Below the pieces are notes generated by a model. The model was not told the DNA's origin. It ran no database searches and saw only the letters and a list, made by a program, of their open reading frames with translations. A DNA stretch of 5,009 bases from contig JACVQI010000188.1 of the NCBI GenBank assembly GCA_015661095.1, positions 1 to 5,009 on the forward strand, in the 5' to 3' direction. Within the stretch, counting starts at the first letter, position 1; the number at the start of each line of letters is the position of its first letter. The position numbers and the translations under genes are program-made. Origin of the DNA: Gammaproteobacteria bacterium. Lineage in GTDB: Bacteria; Pseudomonadota; Gammaproteobacteria; Eutrophobiales; Eutrophobiaceae. Positions 1 through 5,009 of this stretch are shown here, in pieces.

Positions 1-174
1 GCCGCTATCATCGTGCTGACATCCCTGGTCGGTCGCGCTTTGTTTTACATTGCCGTGATCCCGACGACTATGCCTGGCGCATTTTTCTGGAAGAACCCCG
101 GCTTCGAGGAGCATGCGCGCAAGACCGGTCTGGCCAGGCTACCTCAGGTCGGAGTGCTGGAGCATGCTCACTAA
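1..174 (+). CDS. C-terminal end of a DmsC-like molybdoenzyme membrane anchor subunit (5' truncated)
   Basis: The first frame is open from the window edge to a TAA at 172-174 and gives 57 residues. It begins with a hydrophobic stretch (AAIIVLTSLVGRALFYIAVI, residues 1-20) that reads as the last transmembrane helix. A soluble tail follows with PTTMPGAFFWKN and FEEHARKTGLA, ending in LEHAH. From memory of the family, this tail resembles DmsC-type anchor subunits (NrfD/PsrC-like quinol-interacting membrane proteins) of DMSO-reductase-family enzymes in gammaproteobacteria. Such subunits pass electrons between the quinone pool and an iron-sulfur subunit. The catalytic and iron-sulfur subunits would be expected upstream, outside the window. 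With only the tail visible, the membrane-protein call is safe, but the exact family rests on the PTTMPGAFFWKN-like motif and the substrate cannot be inferred. The next gene starts 22 nt downstream on the same strand. Confidence 0.6.
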   Translation, partial: AAIIVLTSLVGRALFYIAVIPTTMPGAFFWKNPGFEEHARKTGLARLPQVGVLEHAH

Positions 175-181
175 TCATGTT

Positions 182-188
182 AAAGGTG
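182..188 (+). promoter_or_regulatory. Ribosome binding site deciding the TTG start of the PhzF-like gene
   Basis: AAAGGTG lies 8 nt before TTG at 197 and inside the 22-nt gap after the upstream stop codon. The protein beginning at this TTG (MKYHFYIADVF) starts where PhzF relatives usually start. The alternative ATG at 164 adds 11 residues without family resemblance. A GTG at 188 is also in frame but too close to this site. Confidence 0.5.
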
Positions 189-196
189 TGCCTGTC

Positions 197-1091
197 TTGA
201 AATACCATTTTTACATAGCCGATGTCTTTACCCGCCAGATTTTTCATGGCGCTCAGATCGCCGTTTTTCCGCACGCCGAAGGACTTACCAGGGATCGCAT
301 GCAACTGATAGCGCGGGAAATGAACCTGTCAGAATCTGTATTTGTATTTCCCTCCACACAGGGCGGCAACCACCGCCGCATCCGGGTCTTTTCCCCGCAT
401 ACGGAGATCGATTTCGCCGGACACCCTATTATCGCCACTGGCATGGTGCTGGCCACCACCGGTGACATCAAACTCGAGGGGAAACATACCGCATTGGAAT
501 TGGAGCAGAACGTCGGCCCCGTCAGCGTCAATATCACCCAGGCGGACGGTAAACCGGAGTTAATTCAATTCAGCCGGCGCATCAAACCGGTGATCGACCG
601 TTTTGTCCCGCCGCCGGAGCAGCTTGTCGACATGCTGGATTTGCGGGCGATCGATCTGGCGCAGAAAAAATTTCAACCCCTGCTGGTCTATGCCGATCAA
701 TCCTATCTCATTATCCCCATCAGGACCTATGCGGCCGTGCGCGATGCCCGGTTTAACTACCGCGCCTGGAGTGAATCCAGCGCACCTGATGTTCACCACC
801 CAGACCGACATGCCGCAATCCAACTTCCATGCCCGGCTGGTGGGTCCCAATATCGGTATGCATGAAGACCCGCCCATTGGTTCCGCCATGGCTGCCTTCA
901 CGGGGTATCTGTGCGCACATGAGCATATAAAACAGGGTACTCATACCTTCGTCATAGATCGCGGCAATGTCACAACTCGTAGAAGTGTTTTGAACATCGA
1001 GATGGACCACAAGGGCGAGGAGGAATTGACCATCCGGGTCGGCGGACCGGCGGTCATGGTCAGCGCCGGCAGCATGGACCTGCCGGACTAG
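197..1091 (+). pseudogene. PhzF-family epimerase/isomerase-like protein, frameshifted
   Basis: PhzF-family proteins are two-domain isomerases with a diaminopimelate-epimerase-like fold; the substrate of this one is unknown. The start is taken as TTG at 197 (MKYHFYIADVF), with an AAAGGTG ribosome site at 182-188. An in-frame ATG at 164 would overlap the upstream gene. The N-terminal half shows the conserved acidic motif LSES with Glu46 (the position of the PhzF catalytic Glu) and the loop GHPIIATG with G75-H76-P77. This frame runs through NYRAWSESSAP at about 752-787, then turns to unrelated sequence and stops at 863-865. The family signature resumes in the +1 frame at about 786-792 (LMFTTQTD) and continues through FHARLVGP and HEDPPIGSAMAAF (861 onward) to TAG at 1089-1091. 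The rejoined product is about 297 residues, normal for the family. A +1 insertion or a deletion of 3n+2 bases near 782-792 explains it. This is either a real pseudogene or a sequencing/assembly error. I see no slippery heptamer suggesting programmed frameshifting. Confidence 0.85.
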
Positions 1092-1179
1092 GTGCGCGTA
1101 TCAAATCGCAAAGCTTGCTTATGTCTTGCTGACGGACTTTTTCGTCCCGGCAATGGCCGCGTCGTAGACGGTAAATACT

Positions 1180-2139
1180 TTAATTCGGCGGTGCGACCTC
1201 CAATACCCAATTGACAACCGCCTGCGCATAAACCGTCGCGGACTTGCCGGGCGATAGATAATGAGACACGCCTGCTTCTTCGATCCAGATCAAATCACGC
1301 CGACTGGTGGCGGTCAGGCTGTTGTATATTTCCCTGGCGACCGGCGGACGCGCAAGTTCGTCATTCTTGCTGTGAATAACCGCCACCGGCAGCGTTACCT
1401 GACCCGTGAACTTAATTGAGACGGCATTGGTTTCCGCGGCTGTACCAAAATAGCTGATAAAACTCGCGGCCGACAGGGTAACGCCAGCACCCGGCGCGGA
1501 ACATTCGCCGACGTCGCCGAAATAAATAAAACAAATCGATTCGTACCCCTTGCCCTGGTTGACGAGATTACGCGCTTTCTCCAGGACTGTATCGAAAGCG
1601 GCGCGTTGTTTGTCGTCCAGACGTATACGTCCCTCCAGGTACGGCGAGGTGATGGAGGCAAGAAACACAATGGCCTGTACGGACGGCTCCCGAGTTTGCG
1701 ACCAGTAATAGACCGCCCTGGGACCACCCAGGCTGACGCCGACCAGTATGATTCGATTCAGGCCGCGGGATTTCGCCATCGCGACGGCGGCCCCGACATC
1801 CTGTTCCGCTGTCTCAAAACGATCGTAATACCAGCCATGTGTCCCCGCCGTACGCATATTGGCCAGCAAAAAAGCATAACCTTTGGCGGTGAGTTGCTCG
1901 GCCAGCGGGGTATAGTCATGAAAACCATCGATGAATCCGCCGGTACCACCCGGTATCAGGATTACCACGCTGCCGCCGGGCTCCTGCGGCAGATACAACA
2001 GGGCATTCAGGTTGGCGCCGTCTTCGGCCTTATAGTTTATGAATTCGGCCAGCGGCGCCGCTGTCAGCGTTGCGGAGAACAGGAATAAGGCTATTATTGA
2101 GACACTCAGACGACACAGACATAATGACAGACGATTCAT
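1180..2139 (-). CDS. Exported alpha/beta hydrolase (serine esterase/lipase-like)
   Basis: This 319-residue protein starts with a clear signal peptide: basic N terminus MNR, a hydrophobic core around residues 11-23, and probable cleavage after TLTAA near residue 28. It should therefore be periplasmic or secreted. The mature part is a single alpha/beta-hydrolase domain. An oxyanion-type loop LIPGGTGGF lies at residues 61-69. The nucleophile elbow GVSLG puts the serine at 136, HSKNDEL gives acid Asp260, and GVSHYL gives His293. All three catalytic residues are present and properly ordered, so the enzyme is probably active on an ester, thioester or peptide-like substrate, which cannot be named. 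Two cysteines, Cys203 and Cys213, flank a short loop in the mature region and could form a periplasmic disulfide. The start is ATG at 2139, supported by GGAGG 6 nt upstream. The gene is convergent with the PhzF-like gene and divergent from the NTF2-domain gene. Dienelactone-hydrolase-like or acyl-peptidase-like members are alternatives within the fold. Confidence 0.88.
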   Translation of the reverse strand: MNRLSLCLCRLSVSIIALFLFSATLTAAPLAEFINYKAEDGANLNALLYLPQEPGGSVVILIPGGTGGFIDGFHDYTPLAEQLTAKGYAFLLANMRTAGTHGWYYDRFETAEQDVGAAVAMAKSRGLNRIILVGVSLGGPRAVYYWSQTREPSVQAIVFLASITSPYLEGRIRLDDKQRAAFDTVLEKARNLVNQGKGYESICFIYFGDVGECSAPGAGVTLSAASFISYFGTAAETNAVSIKFTGQVTLPVAVIHSKNDELARPPVAREIYNSLTATSRRDLIWIEEAGVSHYLSPGKSATVYAQAVVNWVLEVAPPN

Positions 2140-2145
2140 ACCGAC

Positions 2146-2150
2146 CCTCC
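2146..2150 (-). promoter_or_regulatory. Strong Shine-Dalgarno of the hydrolase gene
   Basis: On the minus strand GGAGG lies 6 nt before the ATG at 2139. It fixes the start at the residue that opens the signal peptide. No other start codon in this frame has a comparable site. Confidence 0.75.
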
Positions 2151-2179
2151 AAACTAGTTATGACATTATTTCACATTCC

Positions 2180-2208
2180 AGGTCAGACCAAATCCAGACT
2201 CTTATAAT
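2180..2208 (+). promoter_or_regulatory. Putative sigma70-type promoter of the tandem NTF2-domain gene
   Basis: A perfect TATAAT hexamer sits at 2203-2208. At 17 nt spacing the -35 position reads AGGTCA (2180-2185), matching TTGACA at only 3 of 6 positions, so an activator may be needed. Transcription would start near 2215, leaving a leader of about 20 nt that holds the GGAG ribosome site (2222-2225), 8 nt before ATG 2234. A short perfect dyad, GGTC-A-GACC, at 2181-2189 overlaps the -35 position and could be an operator, although 4-bp half sites are weak evidence. Confidence 0.55.
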
Positions 2209-2212
2209 TATA
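2203..2212. promoter_or_regulatory. Palindromic shared -10 element (TATAATTATA) between divergent genes
   Basis: The 10 bases TATAATTATA are their own reverse complement, so a consensus TATAAT can be read at 2203-2208 on the plus strand and at 2212-2207 on the minus strand. Plus-strand transcription would serve the tandem NTF2-domain gene. Minus-strand transcription would serve the exported hydrolase with a leader of about 60 nt. The minus-strand -35 position (around 2230-2235) is poor. The palindrome is directly visible; bidirectional use is an inference. Confidence 0.5.
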
Positions 2213-2233
2213 GACGGATATGGAGAACTGAGC

Positions 2234-3040
2234 ATGAACTACAATGAATATATCGCACTGTTCAATAGCGGCGACGATGAAGCCCTGATTGAGCGATACT
2301 ACGCCGATGACCTGGTGTTTTCCGGCGGCAGCCGTGACTATCGGGGTAAGGATGGATTACGGGCCTTCCTCAACTGGGCGCATGATGGCGTACGGGAGGT
2401 CATGCGCCCACAAAGGATCCTGCAACAGGACGATTGTATTTTCGTGGAGGTCGATATGGATTTTCACGCCAGCAAGGAACGCCCGGACTTTCCCTTCGGC
2501 CACCTGCATCCCGGCGATCTGGTCACGGTGAAGTTTTTTGTCACCTATACACTACGCGACGGCAAGGTGGTGGAACTGAAATCGATGACCTGGCCGCCGG
2601 AGAAAGGCGTCACCAAACTGCCACGGCTGGGCTCGCATCCCAGCCAGGTGGCAGCCTTTCATGCCTATACCGCCGCCTTCAGCAATGCCGACTGCGAGCG
2701 CTTCCCGAAATTTTATGCCGAGGATGTAGTGCTGGAACTGGGTTCGGTACCGCCGATACATGGCCGTCAGGGTATCATCAATTTTTACCAACCCATGTTC
2801 GAGCGAGTCCGCGAGCAGTTGACGGTGAACAGTGTCAAGGCCAGTGACGATACCATCACGCTTGATGCCATCACCCGCTTCACGGCGATCCAGGACGCGC
2901 CTGACTTTGTCGTCGGTGCACTCCGGCAGGGGGAATATATCGAAGGCCGTGTTCTCGTCAATTACCGGTTGCGCGATGGTCTGATTGCGCATATCGCCGT
3001 CAGCCGTGGCAGCGCCATGGTGAAACATGCTGCCAAATGA
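2234..3040 (+). CDS. Tandem NTF2/SnoaL-like two-domain protein
   Basis: This 268-residue cytoplasmic protein has no signal peptide or membrane segment and consists of two NTF2-like (SnoaL-type) domains, roughly residues 3-120 and 137-262. Each begins with a helix and the family phrase: YYADDLVF at 22-29 and FYAEDVVL at 160-167. Each then has a glycine-rich step, YRGKDGLRAF at 36-45 and HGRQGIINF at 176-184. Each ends in strands carrying LRDG (107-110 and 246-249). Residues 84-116 and 223-255 align without gaps at 12 of 33 identities, showing an internal duplication. NTF2-like domains form a cone-shaped pocket used by small isomerases, cyclases and epoxide hydrolases, or as non-catalytic binding modules. 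The particular activity here cannot be told. The start at ATG 2234 follows GGAG by 8 nt. Reading further upstream in this frame enters the promoter and the divergent gene, so a longer start is unlikely. The divergent neighbour is an exported hydrolase. Confidence 0.82.
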   Translation: MNYNEYIALFNSGDDEALIERYYADDLVFSGGSRDYRGKDGLRAFLNWAHDGVREVMRPQRILQQDDCIFVEVDMDFHASKERPDFPFGHLHPGDLVTVKFFVTYTLRDGKVVELKSMTWPPEKGVTKLPRLGSHPSQVAAFHAYTAAFSNADCERFPKFYAEDVVLELGSVPPIHGRQGIINFYQPMFERVREQLTVNSVKASDDTITLDAITRFTAIQDAPDFVVGALRQGEYIEGRVLVNYRLRDGLIAHIAVSRGSAMVKHAAK

Positions 3041-3041
3041 T

Positions 3042-3061
3042 GCCCAAATTCCTAACTGGGC
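3042..3061 (+). terminator. Weak hairpin after the NTF2-domain gene
   Basis: GCCCA (3042-3046) and TGGGC (3057-3061) can pair around a 10-nt loop, immediately after the TGA at 3038-3040. The downstream bases CTGTAATTTGATT are only moderately T-rich, so intrinsic termination would be weak at best. Its position between a stop codon and a separate promoter is the main support. Confidence 0.3.
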
Positions 3062-3077
3062 CTGTAATTTGATTATC

Positions 3078-3106
3078 TGTTCAAGCTGCGCTACTGTGAC
3101 TATACT
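3078..3106 (+). promoter_or_regulatory. Putative promoter of the hemerythrin gene
   Basis: TATACT at 3101-3106 matches the -10 consensus at 5 of 6 positions. With a 17-nt spacer the -35 position is TGTTCA (3078-3083), a poor match at 3 of 6. Transcription would begin near 3113, about 30 nt before ATG 3144. The -10 lies within the left arm of the inverted repeat described separately. Confidence 0.4.
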
Positions 3107-3120
3107 TTTGCTCAAAGTAT
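3102..3120. promoter_or_regulatory. Perfect inverted repeat over the hemerythrin -10/start site, candidate operator
   Basis: ATACTTT (3102-3108) and AAAGTAT (3114-3120) are exact reverse complements separated by TGCTC. The 19-bp element overlaps the putative -10 (3101-3106) and the expected start point. A dimeric repressor bound there would block RNA polymerase. It does not match the FNR (TTGAT-N4-ATCAA) or NsrR patterns I know. It could instead form an AU-rich hairpin in DNA or RNA. Confidence 0.4.
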
Positions 3121-3143
3121 CTGCATAAAACCGGACAGATAGC

Positions 3144-3548
3144 ATGCAATATCTCGACTGGCAGCCTGAATACAAGACCGGCCTCGACTGCATCGATTAT
3201 GAGCACCGACAGCTGGTCAATACAATCAACGCCGTTTGCGAAAACCTGACCGGCAATAACGCTGCGGAGGAAGTGCTTGAACAACTGGGACTGCTATATG
3301 AGAAAATCAACACGCATTTCGCGCTGGAAGAGAAGCTTATGCAGGAACAGCAATACCAGCTTTATCCCGGACACAAGGCGCAACATGCCCAATTGCTGGA
3401 AAATATCCGGACTATGATGGACGCCTACGAAGATGGTTCCTGTGATACCTGTAATAAGACTCTCGATGAGTGCCTGATCTCCTGGTTCAGCCAGCATTTT
3501 CAGACTGAGCATGGAGTCCCGATCCATTTCGGCGAAAAGCCAGCATAA
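3144..3548 (+). CDS. Bacteriohemerythrin (single-domain hemerythrin)
   Basis: This 134-residue protein has the length and motifs of single-domain bacterial hemerythrins, four-helix-bundle proteins that bind oxygen at a carboxylate-bridged di-iron site and serve in oxygen supply, sensing or NO/oxygen protection. It opens with the family-like YLDWQPEYKTGLDCIDYEH. Expected ligands are present: His21 (DYEHRQL), His58 and Glu62 (THFALEE), His77 and His81 (GHKAQH), and His118 (WFSQHF). The family usually has Asp five residues after the last His. Here that position is His123 (HFQTEH), with Glu122 beside it, so the bridging carboxylate appears shifted or replaced. There are five cysteines: 16, 32, 100, 103 and 110. 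Cys100 and Cys103 make a CxxC in the loop before the last helix. The start at ATG 3144 gives the usual N terminus, although the GGA at 3133-3135 is a weak ribosome site. The YdeI-family gene follows after 40 nt and may be cotranscribed. Confidence 0.92.
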   Translation: MQYLDWQPEYKTGLDCIDYEHRQLVNTINAVCENLTGNNAAEEVLEQLGLLYEKINTHFALEEKLMQEQQYQLYPGHKAQHAQLLENIRTMMDAYEDGSCDTCNKTLDECLISWFSQHFQTEHGVPIHFGEKPA

Positions 3549-3588
3549 GTCAGACCGGCAAACCCGAATCCTGCCTTGCAAGCAAAGC

Positions 3589-4155
3589 ATGCAACAGGTT
3601 TATCTGAAAACCCGATCGCAGTGGCGGCGATGGCTGACTGAGAATCATGATCGGAACACCGGCATCTGGCTGGTGTTCTTTAAGAAAGAAACCGGGGTTC
3701 TGACTCTGGAATATGATGATGTGGTCGAGGAGGCCCTGTGTTTCGGCTGGGTGGACAGCATCATCAAGAAACTGGATAAAGATAGATTTGTCCGCAAGCT
3801 GACGCCAAGGAATGATGATAGTAAATGGTCGGCCGCCAATATCAGGCGTGCCGAGCTACTGATCCGGCAGGGGCTGATGACACAGGCGGGAATGAAAAAA
3901 ATCGAAGCCGCCAGAGAGGCCGGCTTGTATAAGCCGTTCAAACCACGACATTTAACCATCGGCATGCCTGTTGAACTCAAAAAGGCATTGGCGAAAAATA
4001 ATAAGGCCAGAAATTATTTTCAACAACTGGCGCCTTCCTACCAACGGCATTACATCGGCTGGGTTGCCCTGGCGAAAAGGCCGGAGACGACGTTAAAGCG
4101 GATCAAGGAATCCATCAAGTTACTCGCACGGGGAAAAAAGCTGGGTTTGAAATGA
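3589..4155 (+). CDS. YdeI/OmpD-associated family protein
   Basis: With the start at ATG 3589 (MQQVYLKTRSQWRRWL) this is a basic, soluble 188-residue protein of the usual family length. Family hallmarks appear in order: a GIWLVFFKKETG strand segment near residues 25-36, ALCFGWVDS at 49-57, LTPRNDDSKWSAAN at about 71-84, and ELLIRQGLM at 89-97. The C-terminal OmdA-like region (about 127-175) holds LKKALAKN, the SYQRHYIGW segment and AKRPETTLKRI. The biochemical function of the family is not settled. It has been linked to resistance to cationic antimicrobial peptides and to bacteriocin protection, and those names are carried over from family annotation. The frame stays open upstream to an ATG at 3511, which would overlap the hemerythrin end by 38 nt, but the family-like sequence begins at 3589. 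No strong ribosome site precedes 3589, so the start is somewhat uncertain. The gene lies 40 nt after the hemerythrin without a visible terminator between them. Confidence 0.85.
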   Translation: MQQVYLKTRSQWRRWLTENHDRNTGIWLVFFKKETGVLTLEYDDVVEEALCFGWVDSIIKKLDKDRFVRKLTPRNDDSKWSAANIRRAELLIRQGLMTQAGMKKIEAAREAGLYKPFKPRHLTIGMPVELKKALAKNNKARNYFQQLAPSYQRHYIGWVALAKRPETTLKRIKESIKLLARGKKLGLK

Positions 4156-4156
4156 G

Positions 4157-4183
4157 AGCGAAAGAGATTTCGTTATATATTTT
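4157..4183 (+). terminator. Candidate intrinsic terminator after the YdeI-family gene
   Basis: AGCGAAA (4157-4163) pairs with TTTCGTT (4168-4174) in a 7-bp stem with one G-U pair, closed by a GAGA (GNRA-type) tetraloop. An A/T-rich tail with four T residues (ATATATTTTA) follows. The hairpin begins directly after the TGA at 4153-4155. The stem is short and has only two G-C pairs, so it is plausible but not strong. It would end the hemerythrin/YdeI-family transcript. Confidence 0.45.
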
Positions 4184-4378
4184 ATTGAGAACTTAACTGA
4201 TTCATTCATCATACGCATACAGGGGAATACGGAGATGTTCATAAGTATTTCCTTCCTTTACTGTTATAGCGGGCGGACTTGAATACTTCGTTCGTTATTG
4301 TGGATGATACGGCGTCCGATATTGCTGTCCGGAGCGATTAGAGCCGGCAGGAATTAATTCATACAATCCGCTAATTTA
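4184..4378. other. Intergenic spacer between converging genes, no convincing gene
   Basis: This AT-richer spacer separates the YdeI-family gene (plus) from the phosphoglucomutase gene (minus), whose transcripts converge here. It holds a 15-codon reading frame at 4235-4282 (MFISISFLYCYSGRT) preceded by AGGGG (4221-4225) at 9 nt spacing; it resembles nothing I know. It also has a spaced inverted repeat (AAGTATT at about 4243 and AATACTT at about 4282) and a 10-bp palindrome GAATTAATTC at 4351-4360. I found no strong hairpin with a T-run that would clearly terminate the minus-strand gene. Confidence 0.5.
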
Positions 4379-5009
4379 TCAGGTAATCACTGTCGGTACA
4401 GTTCTGCCGGTCCGTTCAGCGATCTCAGCGAATTGCAAGGCTATGGTAATCAGATCAAACAAGGCCTGTTGTGTATCCATACTCTGTTTTGTGACTTCCG
4501 GTTCGAACTGCTCCAGGTAGACCCGTAAGGTCGCGCCCTCGGTACCCGTACCGGACAACCGGTAAACAATCCGTGAGCCGTTCGCAAACAACAGGCGTAT
4601 CCCTTGCTGGTGACTGACACTGTTATCGACCGGATCGGTATAGTTGAAATCATCACATCCGGCGACGACATACTTCCCAAAGCGCCGTCCTGGTAAGTCC
4701 ACCAAAGCGGCGCGCAAGTGATTCATCAAGTCTTCAGCAGCGAGGCTGTCAATCTCCTCATAGTCGTGACGGCTGTAGTAGTTACGGCCGAACCGGGCCC
4801 AATGGTCGCAGACGATCTGAGTAACTGGTTGCCGTTTAATCGCCAGGAGATTAAGCCAGAACAGTACCGCCCACAGACCATCCTTCTCTCGGATGTGACT
4901 GGAACCGGTGCCAAAACTCTCCTCGCCGCACAGCGTGATACGCCCGGCATCCAGCAGGTTGCCGAAATATTTCCAGCCGGTCGGGGTTTCGTAACAAGGC
5001 AGACCCAGT
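4379..5009 (-). CDS. pgm: Phosphoglucomutase, PGM1 type, C-terminal part (5' end outside window)
   Basis: The minus-strand frame is open from the right window edge to a TGA at 4381-4379 and gives about 209 residues. That is somewhat more than the last third of an enzyme usually about 540-560 residues long. It interconverts glucose-1-phosphate and glucose-6-phosphate in the cytoplasm, linking glycolysis to glycogen and sugar-nucleotide synthesis. The visible part opens with ETPTGWKYFGNLLDAGR and the sugar-binding loop CGEESFGTGS, followed by HIREKDGLWAVLFWLN. It continues with DHWARFGRNYYSRHDYE. The C-terminal domain carries the phosphate-binding loop RLSGTGTEGATLRVY and ends in ERTGRTVPTVIT, closely resembling the ending of animal PGM1. 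This places it in the PGM1-like branch rather than the phosphomannomutase branch. The catalytic serine and metal loop would be in the missing part. A start inside the window, such as the TTG at 4729, is not credible because the family match continues upstream without a break. Confidence 0.95.
   Translation of the reverse strand, partial: LGLPCYETPTGWKYFGNLLDAGRITLCGEESFGTGSSHIREKDGLWAVLFWLNLLAIKRQPVTQIVCDHWARFGRNYYSRHDYEEIDSLAAEDLMNHLRAALVDLPGRRFGKYVVAGCDDFNYTDPVDNSVSHQQGIRLLFANGSRIVYRLSGTGTEGATLRVYLEQFEPEVTKQSMDTQQALFDLITIALQFAEIAERTGRTVPTVIT

Noticed and set aside
770..795. Programmed ribosomal frameshift in the PhzF-like gene
   Set aside because: No slippery heptamer or obvious stimulatory hairpin is present, and the family is not known for recoding. 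A mutation or sequence error is simpler.
1127..1145. GGAC-TTTTTC-GTCC as a terminator between the convergent PhzF-like and hydrolase genes
   Set aside because: Only 4 bp pair and no T-run follows the right arm on either strand.
3069..3084. Possible FNR-type box (TTGAT...TTCAA) upstream of the hemerythrin
   Set aside because: The half sites are 6 nt apart instead of 4 and the right half is imperfect, so it does not fit the TTGAT-N4-ATCAA pattern.
2552..3193. Long minus-strand reading frame of 213 residues opposite the NTF2-domain gene
   Set aside because: It runs opposite a well-supported gene and across its intergenic region, lacks recognisable motifs, and is best explained as a shadow frame.
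4351..4360. Palindrome GAATTAATTC as an attachment or regulatory site
   Set aside because: It is a 10-bp AT-rich palindrome far from any gene start and is likely to arise by chance.
4726..4950. Minus-strand 74-residue frame over the phosphoglucomutase region
   Set aside because: The neighbouring frame carries continuous phosphoglucomutase motifs (GEESFGTGS, DGLWAVLFW), so this is an out-of-frame shadow.

Overview
This window looks like an ordinary chromosomal stretch from a mid-GC bacterium, most likely a gammaproteobacterium. That placement is an inference from gene content and Shine-Dalgarno style, not from a marker gene. I see no tRNA, rRNA, CRISPR array, insertion sequence, phage gene or integrase.

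Layout, left to right. (1) 1-174 is the C-terminal end of a membrane protein resembling the DmsC-type anchor subunit of a molybdoenzyme. (2) 197-1091 is a PhzF-family epimerase/isomerase-like gene in the same direction. Its N-terminal and C-terminal halves lie in different frames, so it is a frameshifted gene, either a real pseudogene or a sequence error. (3) 1180-2139, on the minus strand and convergent with it, is an exported alpha/beta hydrolase with a complete Ser-Asp-His set. (4) A 94-bp divergent intergenic region has a TATAATTATA palindrome, which reads as a perfect -10 hexamer on both strands. (5) 2234-3040 is a protein of two tandem NTF2/SnoaL-like domains. (6) 3144-3548 is a bacteriohemerythrin with an unusual last iron-ligand position and five cysteines, preceded by a perfect 7-bp inverted repeat overlapping a putative -10. 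(7) 3589-4155 is a YdeI/OmpD-associated family protein, probably cotranscribed with the hemerythrin and followed by a small hairpin with a T-rich tail. (8) 4156-4378 is a largely empty spacer. (9) 4379-5009, on the minus strand, is the C-terminal ~209 residues of a PGM1-type phosphoglucomutase whose 5' part lies beyond the window.

The genes do not form one obvious pathway. The only likely transcription units are the dmsC-like gene with the PhzF-like gene (22-nt gap), and the hemerythrin with the YdeI-family gene (40-nt gap). The hydrolase and the tandem NTF2 protein share a divergent control region. No clear new multi-gene system is visible. The items most worth a second look are the symmetric divergent promoter, the dyad at the hemerythrin promoter, the hemerythrin ligand substitution, the PhzF frameshift and the internal duplication in the NTF2 protein.
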